A stretch of DNA of 64,000 nucleotides from Tetrahymena elliotti 4EA (Eukaryota; Ciliophora; Oligohymenophorea; Hymenostomatida; Tetrahymenidae): contig JH720297.1 in NCBI GenBank assembly GCA_000231825.2, positions 370,857-434,856 of the forward strand. The letters are read 5' to 3'. Shown in pieces: positions 36,267 through 49,900 of this stretch (positions within the stretch are counted from its first letter, which is position 1; each line of letters opens with the position of its first letter). The notes below the pieces were generated by a model. That model saw only the letters and a list, made by a program, of their open reading frames with translations. It did no database searches and was not told the origin of the DNA. Both the position numbers and the translations under genes were made by a program.

Positions 36267-39200
36267 ATGTCAAGTGTTACCCATTCCAACAGCGTAATTT
36301 TAGAATCTTCAAAATACAGGTAAATAAATTTAAGTTTTTTATTACAACTTCACCCTTTCCTTCATTCAGACGCAGTCTTTAATAATTATCCTTTACAATG
36401 AATAGGGAATCTTAATGCAGCTCTAAAAAGAAGAAGGTGATATTTGAAGAAGAGCTGAGAGGTTATAAGCCAAAAGAAGCTTCTAAAGCCACAGCAACTT
36501 ATGACCCGATGATGGAAAAACTCAAATAGTGGAAGAAAGAAAGGTTAGTTTTATTTATTGTAATTACTTAAGATGTTTAATTTTTAAAATATAAATAGAG
36601 AAATCAAATAATCAATTACTGGCACCAATAGTTAAATTAAATAATTGAAGACACAAAATGGTATTAATCTCCTCTAGAAAAAGACTTTTGAGAGTTCTCT
36701 AAGAAGCTACAAAAAATAATCACTAAGCCCAGCTAATTAGGGAAAAAGTAGATTATAGAGTTCGATATAGCAATTCTATGACAGAGTCAATAATAATCGG
36801 AGTACTAAAAGCATGAGCAGTTCTTAATATATTGCAAATAGTCTAAGCAGGTCTACACTATTTTCAAATGTTATGAGCTAGAGCCATAAGAAGGGATACT
36901 ACTCTGAAAATAATAGTGTTTGCCCATCACTAGATAAAAATAATATTGATTTCATTGATCAAATTGAAGACAGAATAGAAGACTTATACTACGATTTCAT
37001 GGTAATGATTATTTTAATCTTAAAAAGTTTTTTCTTTCATAAAAAAACAATAAAATAATTCTATTTGATTTTTTTAAACTGAATAAATTAATATTTTCAA
37101 TAAATAGGAAGGAAATATTATTGATAGATAACAGATGAGAAAAGAAGTTATTGATATTTTGCACATGTGTCAAATAAAAATAGTCAAAGGTAAAATGGTT
37201 GGAGGGTTTGAAGAAATTAAAGGGAATCAATAGCTATGGTACATATTCCTTTTGAATTTCGATTTCAAACCAACATGGAAAGAGAATGCTCTCAATTTTA
37301 TAAAAGTAATTTTATTATTAATATTTATTTATATAATTTACACATAGATATACACTTTATTATTTAATTATTCATCTTTTTCTACATCTATTTTTTTTTT
37401 TTTTGTATCTTCATCAAATCCAAGATAGATATAATATTAATTAAATACCGCAATTTTTTAATTTTTCTTTCTATTTTTCATCTATTTTTTCTTAATCATT
37501 AATTCCCACTTCACTTTAATTTTTCAAATCAAACTCGAATTTTTTAACGGATTCCTAAACGGATCTATTTTTTTGTGACTTTATTTCTAATTCTAAATTA
37601 CCAACAAAATGCTTAACTTTATAATTTATCTAAAATAGGAAAATAATATCATGCAAAAAGAACATTTAGAATTTGCTGAGTAAAATATGAGAATTATTAC
37701 TGATGATCAAATGAACACACCAAAATAACTAAATTAAAGCACTAGTTTTGAATCTATTAACAAATCACAAAATGGATTTTTCATTAAATTTGAATAAATG
37801 GATAATTTAAAATTGGAAGATAATATTAAACAAGAAAATATGGAAAAAGAACTAAATTTTCAAGTATCTTCAATACTTGATACAATAAAAGAAGAAATTG
37901 TTGAAACTACATAGGATACTCTAATAAATAATGCAAAAACTATATTTGAAGTTGAAAACGAAGTCAGTCCAGGTATGTTAAATGAATCTTAGATAAATTA
38001 GGATATTTAATAAATTACTGAGAGAGATATTACTTAAAATAATATTTAAACAACTTAGCAAAGTGAAGTATTTTAAAATTAGTAAGATATTAATTTAATG
38101 TAAAAAATTTAAGGAGATCATTAGGAAGAATAATTATTACATACAACATAAAACCAATAATAGTTATAAACAAATTAAAATGATTTATAGTTTTAAGAAA
38201 AGTAGCTTATAATAACAAAATAAGATTAATATGCCGGCTAAAATGAATCAAAATAAGATAAATAAGATTTTAGTACTGAATAAACAAGCCAAGGTGTTGC
38301 TTTTGAACAAATTTAAAATGATCAAAATTTAATTCATTCAAATTAAAATAATACTTTTAAATTACCTAAATAATAAGATAACTAAAATAATGATCCTTGT
38401 CAACTTATTAGTCCTCAATCAGAAAATTTATAAAATTAAAATGAAAGTGTAAATTAAAAATAAAATTAAATGGAGGAAGAAGAAGCACAAAAGGAAAGCT
38501 TGATGATACCTGAAAATGTATTTAAGAAATTTGAATTTTTATAAGCTGAAATTGCTCATTCTTATTCTAAAGCACAAAGAATATTAGCACAAAGCTAATC
38601 TAATAATAAAAAGTTAAGTGAAGCTTAGAAAGATCTTATAGAGCTTAGTTATGGTTCTCAACTACTTGAAACACCTAGCTACTCTGAGCCAATTTGTGAA
38701 AGCAATATTAAATCTATTGTAAAGAAATTAGACTACAAACTAACCTTAGATAATTAATAGCCTCTTTTCGATTTAAGTCCATGGAGAGACTTGAAAAAAC
38801 TTAATGAATAGGCAAATAAATAAAATTCTATTTTTAAATCATCTCAATCTATTTTCAATCATAGTCAAAATAAGTAGATAGAAACCGACAGCTTTTTAGA
38901 AAAATAAAAAGAAAGAATGTATAAATTTAGTTTTGGAAATAATAATTAACTCACACCTTTAGAACAAGAAAAAACTTAAAACAACTAATAAGAACAATCT
39001 CAGTTTAAAAATATTACACAATCAGGCATAGATAACACTTAAAAAGATATAGTTCAAAAATAGTTATTTGATAAAATTAATTAAAACTATGAAGGATAAT
39101 TAGGTGAAAATTTATTAAAGCAAAATATATAATATTAAACTTTAGACAAAGAATAGAAAAGCTCAATTAATTGCCTCTAGTAAAGTGATAAAAATAAGGA

Positions 39201-40695
39201 AAAAGAATATTGCAATGAAAATTTTAGTGCAAGTAAGATCTTTACAGAGTAAAATTAAAATAAATTAGAAAAAGAAACTTAATAGCAAAGGGAAAATGGA
39301 GTCTGTAAAATAAATATTTTTAGAAACAATAGCTCAGAAAAGAAAAATTAAAATTCTTAGAATTAAATTTAAGAGAAAGAAAACATTTCAAAATATGATT
39401 AAACCTAATCTGGAATAGTTTAAGTAAATAATTAATAATCTCCATACAAAATAATGTCTTTGTAATAAAAAAAAATCCAACTTTTTAATCATTTGATAAT
39501 GGATAATTAGCATCAAAAAACTGAAAAAGAATTTTATGTTTAACTACTTAACAAAGAAGAGGAAGAAGATAAAGAATAATAATAGCTAGAAAAATTGGGG
39601 GCTATTAAAAAGAAAATAAGAAATGAAGAAGGAAATTATTAAAATGTGTATAAATAGTAAATTCCAACTCAAAGTAACCTTCTTGATTAATAAGGATCTT
39701 CATAAATTTCTAACCTACTTAACGGATAAGAATAAAAGCCAACTTTTTATCATGATGAATTCAGCTTTAACTTTATACAGTTAACAAAAGAATAAAAATA
39801 TGAAAATAATCAAAATAACTTATTTAACATAGTCAAGGTGAGTAATGATGAGTAGAATAATAGTAATAATAGCGAATAATAAAATACTTGTGACTTCTCA
39901 TCTATAATTAATAATGCTAGTAATTTAACAAATAATAACAACATATTTCAATCTTTAAATTAAAACCTTATATAAAATAATACCAGTTTCTCTACTACAA
40001 ATATATAAAACCTTAATAATACCCTTTTAATTTAAACTTAAGATATATTATAAAACTAAATATAACACTCAAATTAAAATACTATTGATTAACTTCATAG
40101 TTAAAATCATTTCAATATAACAACACCACAAAACAATATTGAAACCTAATAAGTCTCATAAAATGTTCTGTCTGATAACTAAAATGATTGTAATAATATT
40201 CTAAAAAGTCAAATGTAGCTAATTGAACAAAGTCCTTAAAAATTTTATAATTCTATCCTTAGACAAAAGACTTCAGAAAAAAGAAGGAGTATTTTTAGCA
40301 GCAAAAAAAAAAGCTTGATTTTTTCTCCTCAAGTTTTCGAAAGCTACATCCAATCAGAAAAAAAGCAATCCTAAGATTTTATACAAAATCTATCATAATC
40401 TAAAAAGAAATCACTTCTCGGACTGGATGTTCAAGATATAATTAAAACACAAGTAAGAGAAGACTTTGGTAGTGAATTTGTAAAATTGACAATAGCTCTT
40501 AACTCTGTAAAAAAACAAAAGAAATCATTATAAGAAAAAGATATTGAATCTAATAATTAAAACATATCTATGCAGTGGGTAAGAAGGTCTCTAAGATTAA
40601 TGAATAACCAAAGTCCTCCATCATCTCAATCTCTTAAAAATTCTTGTAAAAAATAAGAATCTTCCAAAATATAAAATAATAATTTGATTAATTGA
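36267..40695 (+). CDS. Gln/Asn-rich hypothetical protein, 1294 aa
   Basis: Five exons (36267-36319, 36370-36543, 36599-37001, 37108-37305, 37639-40695; introns 50, 55, 106 and 333 bp) total 3885 bp. Residues 1 to about 200 are basic and Ser-rich (SSKKKKVIFEEELRGYKPKE). Residues ~200-275 are the most conserved-looking, compact part (FIDQIEDRIEDLYYDFMEGN, then MRKEVIDILHMCQIKIVKGK and LWYIFLLNFDFKPTW). The long last exon encodes about 1000 residues of Gln/Asn/Lys/Glu-rich low complexity, where most glutamines are TAA/TAG. It breaks for short ordered stretches such as FLQAEIAHSYSKAQRIL and, near the end, LLGLDVQDIIKTQVREDFG. No known domain was identified. The composition resembles prion-like or scaffold proteins; function unknown. 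Confidence 0.75.
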
Positions 40696-41445
40696 ATCTT
40701 ATTTTGAATAACCATTAAATCTTACTAATCAATCATAAATGATCATATGAATATAATTTTTAAAATTATTTATTTTGTAATTAAATTAATAAAATGTTTG
40801 TATTTTATTTTACAAACCAACCATTTCAGATATTCTTTGAATTTTATTTCATTATTTTTATTTTTTTAATAATTTATGAAATTAATTTTAAAAAGAAATA
40901 CAACAAATTGATTAATTTTCAATTAAATATGTTTTTATTCAACAAATTAAAAAATTTTTAAAGAAAATTTTGAAAATTCAATTAAGGTGGAATAGCAAAA
41001 CTAAAAAGCTTTTATTATATAAAATTAATGATACCAAGTATATTTTTATTTTAATTCATTTTTTTACTTAATTTTTTTTCTTATTTTACTAGATAAAAGT
41101 AGATTTTTGACTGAAAAAATTAAATAATGGGAATATAAAATGTTTTTTAATACATTAATTTGATAAAAGTTTATTAAAGTATCAATTTATTGATAAATTT
41201 TAATGAGTAGTAAAAAAAATTATAATCAAAAACTTTAATATAAAATATGATTATTTTTTAATACAATTCTACCCATCCTTATTAATAGAATGCATATTAA
41301 TTAATATTAATTCATTGAATTTTGTTTAAATTATAATAAATATACTTTGATTTATAACCTCTATATAGATATTTTATTATTAATTATTAAATTAGTGGAA
41401 GATTATTTGTAGATATTCAGTAACAATATTAATTAGTAAAAAGGT
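40696..41445. other. Intergenic spacer
   Basis: AT-rich DNA between two tandem plus-strand genes; probable terminator and promoter regions, no motif assigned. Confidence 0.5.
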
Positions 41446-43533
41446 ATGAAGATTAAAATTTTTAGCCAATCTAAAAGCTTATGCTTATATGGAATAGCTT
41501 TTATTGCTCTTTTTTCGTTAGTTAATGGTTAAAATAGTATACAAAATTGTGAGTTAGTGAAGAATGGATTATGTATATCTTGTAATAAAGGATTTGCATT
41601 AAGCCCTAATAGATTATCTTGCATTACTAGCCCAATATATAACTGTGTGTATTTAGACATACAAAATAATTGTATTGAATGTACTTGTGGGATGGCAGCT
41701 AATAATGAAGGAACTTAATGCTTAAGTTCAAACATAGAAGGTATATTTGAATAGATTATTTATTAAAAAAATATTTTAAATTGCATTTTAGTGATTGGAT
41801 CATTTTTAATATCTGTTCAGTAAATATTAAACAAAAAATAGAAGCCTTTAAATGTTATTTATCTAATATATTTCCAATATTAAAGGTTGTAGAAAGGTTG
41901 GCACATCAGGAAAATGTATAGAAGCAAAGCCATTTTACATGCTTACACCCTAAGGAGTAGCATAACTTTAAATTGCATTATTTACTTTAAAACATATATT
42001 AGCAAAGAAAACCAAAAATAATAAAATAAATTTGAAAAGCGTTTTTATCTCCTAATGTAGAGTATTTTAGCAACTGAAAGACTATTTTTTTATGTCAATA
42101 AAGTGGGAATAGAATATCAATAAAATAAAAAATGGTTTGGTTTGTTGATGTTTAAAATTGGAAAATAGTTTGTACAATAATTGAGATATGAATGAATAAA
42201 CAGTTTTATGAATTATTAGATATATTTTTATTAAAAAAAATTTTTTATGATATTTTATTAAACAAATTAGGTCTTTTTTAACATGAACAGCAATTGCAAG
42301 CTAAAAAGTAATATTTGGAACACCTTTGATTGTTCTTAGTGTCATGAAGGTTACTATCTCTATAATGGTAGATGTATTGAATTAACTACTATTGTAAGTT
42401 ATACAAACACTTATGCAGCTATTTTTACAAAAGACTCTAATAATAATATTTCTTTTACATGCAAAGGAGGATATTAACTAATTTAGCAAAATGAATAAAA
42501 TGGATGCTACCTAATTATATCAAATTGCATTACTTATGCTTATAATGGTGGAGTAGCAACATGTTGGACTTGTGATGCTGGTTATATCTCTTCAAATAAT
42601 GGATCTGTTTGTACAACAGCATCAAATTAAATATAAAATTGTGCATAAATTGATAATTACAGTTCTTTCTAATGTGTTCGTTGTAATTCAGAGAGTTTGA
42701 TCCTTTCTGATACCAACCTTTGTACAAATAGAGCTTAGATATCAGGATGTGCTATGCATAGTCCTAATTAGAATACTTGTCTGTAATGTGATTCAGCTCA
42801 TTATCTATAATCCTCTACTACTTGTACAGCTAGAGTTAATAATACCAACTGTTCTATCTTAGATCCTAGTGCTGATAAATGTATTTCTTGTACAAATTAT
42901 TCAACTTACTATCTAGATTCAGCTACAAAAACTTGTAAGACTAGAGTAAATTCATATACTAATTGTGTTTAAAATGACCCTAGCAGCGATGCATGCACTT
43001 CATGTATTCAAACTTATTATCTTCTTAATGGAGTCTGTACTTTAAGAACAACTACTAATTGTATCTAAGGTGTAGCAGACCAAAATAAGTGTAGCTTATG
43101 CAATTCTGATTATATTTTATTACCTGACGGAACTTGCTAACAAGATACTCTAGGAAAAAAATGCCTAGCAATAGATAGTAAAGGAGTTTGTACTTAGTGC
43201 ATAGAAGGCTATGGCTTGGCCCAATCAGGAAAAACTTGTTATGATAACTTCTAAAATATTCCAATGTGTAGTGTTTATGTTAAAGGCAGTCAAACAACTT
43301 GTGAAAAATGTTAAACAGGGTATATCCTATCAAATGATTCTTAACAATGCTTTATTTCTTATGGGTCTTGCAAGTAAAATAGTTCTCAATGCAATAATAG
43401 TTACTAGTCATCATTAGGGTCATACGAAACATATAATTGTGTTACTTTATTAAGTGAAGAAAAAACAGCTTCTTCTAATAAACTTCAATATTCAATACTT
43501 ACAATTCTAATTTTATCCATTTTATTTGTATGA
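41446..43533 (+). CDS. Cys-rich GPI-anchored surface protein, immobilization-antigen-like, 542 aa
   Basis: Three exons (41446-41740, 41886-41956, 42271-43533; introns 145 and 314 bp) total 1629 bp. A secretion signal is clear: positive start MKIKIFSQSK, hydrophobic LYGIAFIALFSLVNG. The mature part is built of repeats of roughly 45-65 residues with CxxC pairs (CISC, CTSC, CSLC, CVRC, CEKC, CWTC), each followed by a GY- or YYL-like stretch and a further Cys. The C-terminus is a short hydrophobic tail after Ser/Asn (SSNKLQYSILTILILSILFV) with no cytosolic residues, typical of a GPI-addition signal. This design matches surface (immobilization) antigens of Tetrahymena and Ichthyophthirius: abundant coat proteins of cilia and cell body. 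The middle intron was placed at GGA|gtagc...aattag|GTC because it restores the Cys-rich frame; other placements are possible. Confidence 0.75.
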
Positions 43534-43982
43534 TGAGTATGTCAATCTTTATTTTCAGTTTTACTTTTCCAAAAATTATACTTTTTTATCTAAATCTATG
43601 GTTTATTTTGAGTTCAATTATGGAATAATTTAAAAACAAGCCTGCTAAATTAACTAAAATTATTATGTAAATATTTTCTTTATTTGAGCTTAGAACTACT
43701 AAAAAAGGCTAGTATTGTTCAAGGTAAATATGAAGTTAAATAATTAATTTTCTCTTTTGGATGAACAAAATAATATTTTAAAATTTCTTTTAGGAAAAAT
43801 TTACAAAGATAAAAAATATGAAATAAAATTTTAATTAACAAGAAATTATTTTGAACAAAAATTTCTTTAGAAATTAAATAAAAATAGCAAAGCCAAACAC
43901 TATGCATGATTTAGCTAAAAATATTTTTATAATATTTATATTTAAATTTTAATTATATATTATTTATTTTATTATTTCTTCA
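43534..43982. other. Convergent intergenic spacer
   Basis: AT-rich 449 bp between convergent stop codons; nothing seen. Confidence 0.55.
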
Positions 43983-46900
43983 TCAGAAACTGCTATTTAG
44001 AGCATCTTTTTAAGATCCTCCTTTCTATTAGGCTGCTCTCATCTACATTTAATGTTAATATTCTTCTTCATCTTCATATTCTTCATCATCATATCCTTAA
44101 AGATGCTCTTAAATTAAGAAGTATTTAATTTACTCTTTGGGTAAAGGTTGTCCTTATTCATCAACGAATTTTGCTAAATCTTCTGGGGACATTTGAGCTA
44201 TGATTTCTTCAAATTATTCTTCCAAGGCATCCATTTATTCTTGATCATTTTGCTCCTACATGAGCTATTCCTCTATTCTCTACCTAATTTCTTCTTCTGA
44301 AACTTTTTTACCAGCAGCTTGATATTTTTTAAGTTCCATTTATACAAGATAATCTATATATTCCTATTCTGATTCAAACTATTGTTCATATTAGCCTTCC
44401 TCCTCATCATATTCACCTTATCCTTCGTCTTCATCTTCTACATTTTACTATTATGCTTAGACTTTTGGTAGATCTTTTTAAGCTAAATTTTTATTTTCAG
44501 CCTATTTTTCTTTAGAATCAGGCTAAGGTTATGTTTATTTCTATGAAACATCTGCAGCGGCAGCGGCTTCTTACTATTTAAGTTATTTAATTTTTTCAGG
44601 GTCTATAGGATTTCCATGTTAGTCAACATATTCCTCACCTTCATCATCAAATTCTTCATCATCCTCATCAGCATAAGCTCTGTGCTTATCTTTTTATGAA
44701 TTACTGTGTTTTTCATCATATTCGTCATGCTCATCATCATCTTCATGTCCATGTTACATACCCATCATTTTTTATTATCTTAAAATTTCTTAAACTTCTT
44801 CAGGAGATAAAGGATTACCATTTTCATCAACATATTCAGGCTCCTCTCCATCATCATCATGATCATCAATATCCATACCTTCTTATTAAGCTAAAAGCTT
44901 TTGTTATCTCATATATTCTTTTACTTCTTCATGGGTAAGAGGATTACCATTTTCATCGCAATATTCAAGGTATTCATCAGCTTCATCACCCATTTCTTAT
45001 TATAATTTCTAGTGCTTCAAGTACTAAGCTACCTATTCACGAGAAAGAGGATTACCGTCTTCATCTATATATTCAGCATCTTTATCGAGAAGATCTTCTT
45101 CATTTATCTATTCATCCTCATCTTAATCTTATTCATTTAATCTTCCTTGATTATCACTATGGTTTTTAGATAAGTCCTTTTGATTGTTATTTGGCTATTA
45201 TTATTGTTGTTATTGAGGAGCAGCAGATTTGCTTGCACTCTATTCCTCTATTTTAGGTTAAGATGGTTGCTTTTAAGCTTATTATTATTTACTGAGAGAA
45301 GGGTTTGAAGAACTTCTTTTAGAATCTGTTTCTCCAGGAGAATTTTTTCCTTATTTTTTATCTTAAGCATAGCCTGCAGCATAAGCCTACTATTCTAATT
45401 GCTTTAGAGCTTTACGTTCTTCTTTAATTTATCTAACAATTTCAGGTGAAATTAATTAACCATTTTCATCAAAATATTAAGCGTTTTCATCATACTCATC
45501 TTCATCATCCTCATCATACTCCTCATCATATTCACCTTATTCTTACATACGACGAATTTATTCTTGATACTCCTTCAACAACTCAGGAGGTATAGGTTGA
45601 CCATTTTCATCATAAATTTATTCTTCGTCAAATTCTCCATCGTCTTCTTCTTCATGATCTTAGTTATGTTGAGGATATCCAGCGCTTTATTTAGGAGCAC
45701 CTACTACCTAATTAGAAGAAGCTCCTTTTTAAGAAGAGCTAGATAAGTTAGCTTTATTGAATGAATTTGACTATTGTTTTAAATCAACTGAAGCATTCTT
45801 GCTTCCATTTTATGCTTACTACTTTTACTGTTAGCTATTTTTTTTAAAAACCTTTTCATAATCATCAGGGATTCCACCTGGTTATCCACCAGCATCAATT
45901 TCATAATCGTCGTCTTCATCATCATCCATTTATTACTATTAAATTTGTTAGACTTATTTTTGTTATTCAATGAGCTCCTAATTATTATGGAAATCATCTT
46001 CATCATCATCCTCGCCTGCATCATGTTAGCCATCTTTAGAATATTATTGATAGTCTCCTTAGTATTATTGATTCATTTTATTTACAGCTTCATTATCTCT
46101 TTCCTCTTCTTCTTTTAATTAAAATAAATTTTTTAATTTAATGTCAAAGATATCATTAAAAAGGATTAAAACCTTTAATTTTTAATTGAAAGTTAAAGGT
46201 GATTCTTAAAAATTTTTCCAAATTTTGAACAAAATAAAATTCATTTTAATTGTAAAAATTCACTTTTGTGAATAATTATTTTGTTTTTGTTATCTAAATT
46301 ACCTTCGTGCTATTCTTAATGATCCAGGTCATTTTCTTCTCCTTCATGTTCATATTCTTCCTAATTATTTTAGTAAGTGTGCTAATCTTCATCTTCTTCA
46401 TCCATTTCGTTAATATTTGGCATTTGTTTTTTTTGAAGATACTAAGTGTATAATTGTTATCTAATTTCTAGAGTTTGAGGGTCAACTTAGTGAGGGTCTA
46501 AGTAATGAATTAGCTACATTTAAGTCATTTAATCAAAGTTGGGAATTATTAATTCATCATCATCTTCATAATGTTCTGATTCTTCTTAGATAGGAACTCC
46601 TTAAAATATCAATAAATTGATTAATTTTATTAAAAAGCTAATAAGAAAAAATTTAGTGAATATCTTACCTTCACCTAGAATTTATCTTAATCTCTAAGCT
46701 CTTCCAGTTGTGAGTGTGTTATCTGATACTATTTTAATAAAATATTTTTAATAAATTTAAGCATGCATATGATGATGCTTATATTTACCCTATTCAATAA
46801 GAAGAGGACGACGAATAACGTTTTACATCATTTCAGTCATTTTTTGATCAAATTGTTATTCCCATTATATTTTTTCGAGCAAACGATTTTCTCTTTCTTG

Positions 46901-49900
46901 ATATTTTTGTTGTCTGAGTTAGTTAGCATATTCTGAATAATTAACATTATTAATGCAACTATTGACAAATTCTGCAAACTTCTTTCTTCTTTCATTTTTG
47001 TCTTGTTCTCTGGATTGAGTAACTTCCTTTTGATACTATTTAACTTCGGATTCAAACCTCTTTTTAGCTACTAATGCTTCAAACTTCTTTGTAGAAGGAG
47101 GTTGATACTTTACTTTCATGGTTAGAATTCTCTTTAATTTCTTCTCTCTTTCACCTTTCTAGCTTACTTCCTTAGTCTTCTTAACTAATTCGTTTTCTTT
47201 GTCCAAGTAATCTCTGGTAGGAGCTTTCTATTATTAAATAAAACAAATTTATGATTTTAAAATTAATTTGAATGAGTGGCCTACTCTTGTTTCTTAGAAG
47301 TTGAATGGAACTGGAATAGTAGGTTAAAATTCTCCCTTTTTCTAGCTTAATTTCTCCTCGAAATCTTTCTAAAGATTGGCAAAATCAGGAACACTCTTAG
47401 CTCTAGGAGGTTAGAAAGAATATTCAAGAAGACGATTTTTTCTTTTTTCTTCAGTGATTTAATCCTTTACTTTTAATCTTTGAAGCATACTCTTAACTCC
47501 TTCAGGTAATTTGCTTCCTTTCATGAGTTCTGCCTTTCTTTTTTCAACATTTTGTCTGCTTTTTTCTCTTTGTTTTTCGATTAATCTATCAAATAATCTA
47601 ACTCTACAATACCTATTCATAAATAATATTTCTCTATTAGAATCTAAAAATATCAAAATCTTGTTATTTACCATGGGGCATGCTTAGCCTTAAAATGATC
47701 AAATTTGTAATCAGGTTAAAAGTGCTTTCTTTCTATTACTTTTTGCAAGTCACGATAATAGAAAGAAAATGGATTTTCTCGAGCTAATGTCATAGCCTTT
47801 GATTCTTTCTTAACTATTTCTCTTCTTTATTAGTTCTTTTGCTCTATTTTTTCCCATCTTTTATAAAAATTAGTTCATAAATGAAACATTTAATCTAATA
47901 ATGAAAAAATTACAAATGTCTATCTTTAATGTGATTTGGAATCTTATTAGCTCTGAAAGCTGTAGCAGTTGAAACATAATAATCTTCAATATCTTGTTTT
48001 TCCTTAAGCATTTCTTCTAATCTTCTTTAACGTATACTTTTTGATTTTTATTTATCTCTAGTATCAAAGGCAAATGGTTGAGGAACAGTGATTATGAAAT
48101 CGTCATCTTCAGATTTATACTGAGCACCAAAATTCTTTTACTACATAAATTGATTCTTTTCTAATTGCTTTTGAGCATCTTCTTCAGTTCCCTTTAAGAT
48201 CTTAGCTACTTTTCTCTATTTTCTTTTTTCCTTAATTTCATCTCTATTTATTTCAAAACTATCATCTGACTCATCTTTTTAATTGTTTTCCTACTCTTCT
48301 TCTTTTTCAACTTTTTTCATCAATATTTTTTTGTGTTTTTGTTGCTTTATTTTCCTTGCCAAGTATCTTGGACGTCCTTTTCTTGAAAAGAAATCTAAAA
48401 TTTCATCTTAAGTATGATAAACATCACATTCTTAAGGTATTCTCTTGAGAACATCATCAACAGTTTCAATTTCTAAATCAATATACTTCTTGCTTCTAAC
48501 AAACCTTTACAAATAAAATAATTATTTTAAATAAAATTACCCAAAAAAATAAGATAAGGATAAATTACTTAGTTTTGAAGAAAGTATATTGCTTGTTGTT
48601 AATTAATTCCTCAATAAAATCATGAACATTAACATAGTATTAAGCATATTTAGGAAGATTTTCAAAAGTAGTCTTTATAGTTTGTAAAAATTCTTTAGGG
48701 ATTTCGATTGTATCACCAAAGTCATATCTACCAAGTAGTCTTTAAGCAGCAAAAACTTTATCTCTTGAAGGAATATCCTTTCTTTTATAATTCACAAATA
48801 AATCTTTGATTGTGTCCCAATCGACATATTCCTTTTATCTTCTCTCAGCTTCTTTTCCTATAGACATCCACTATTCTAATTCACTGAAAAGGTCTTCCAT
48901 TAAAATAGTTCTATCAACTTACTTTATAAATGCAATAGGCTTTTCAATCCAATCTCTTGTACGATGATCAGTCTTAACCTTGGTAATCATCTACTTTAAA
49001 GAGACTTTACATTCACCAAATGTATCAATATCTAAGAAAATATCTCTTAAAATGTTAACCTATTCTTCTGTTAATAATGAATGAGCAACACTTAAAGTCT
49101 CTCTCTAATCTTGTTTTAGCTTTTAAATATTTTCATAATGTTCCATGCTCAAAGATTATCTATCTCTCATTAAAAACTCTCCTGCTTCTTTTAAGCTTAC
49201 ATATCCTGCCTTTTAAGTTGAAAGTCTTAGCAATTCCTTATGTATATCTTCAGGTTTTATATTATAAAGTAAGAGAATTTCCTTTTTATTTAACAATGCT
49301 TGCTCAAAGTCCTCCTTTGTGACAAAATCGCCATCTTCTTCATCTCCTTCAACAACATGCTTTTAAATTCATCATAAGTAAAAATTAATTTCTTCATTAA
49401 AAAAGCGTTACAAAAAAAAACATTTTTTAACAAATCAAATTTTGAAATTCAAAAAGAATAATTTGGAATGCTTACTGATGGTATTTTGGAGAAGAAGTAA
49501 GCAATTAAAAATAGTTCATCATCTTTGAAGTCTTTAACTCTGTAACGTTTTCTTTGTTTCTTGCTTTGTTTTTCAGAATTTTCAAATATTGATTAAAAGT
49601 TAGCAAGAATATCATTTCCTGTTTCAAAAGCATAATTTGAGAGATCATCTGAACAAGGAGTCATTAGTTCATAGTCTTCGTTTTCTTTTACTTTATCATA
49701 TAACCTTCTTTCTTCAGGTTTAATAATAATTGGTTAAAATGTCTTTGGAGCAGCAGGAATTACTACCTTCTTTTTCTCTTTTTGCTTTAAATAGTCTCTT
49801 AAGGCATATTCGAATTCAGCCTTTTCTCTGTTTTCATAAAACCAAAGAGTACCTTTTTTCTTGCCAGTTGATTTGCTTGACATTGGAGTTTTACGATTAA

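Noticed and set aside
44696..44938. His/Leu-rich plus-strand frame
   Set aside because: Antisense reading of GAT/GAA-rich coding sequence on the minus strand.
45779..46033. 84-codon Met/Lys/Ser-rich minus-strand frame
   Set aside because: Shadow frame of the acidic repeat exon of the FAM161-like gene; repeated GAT/GAA codons read out of phase.
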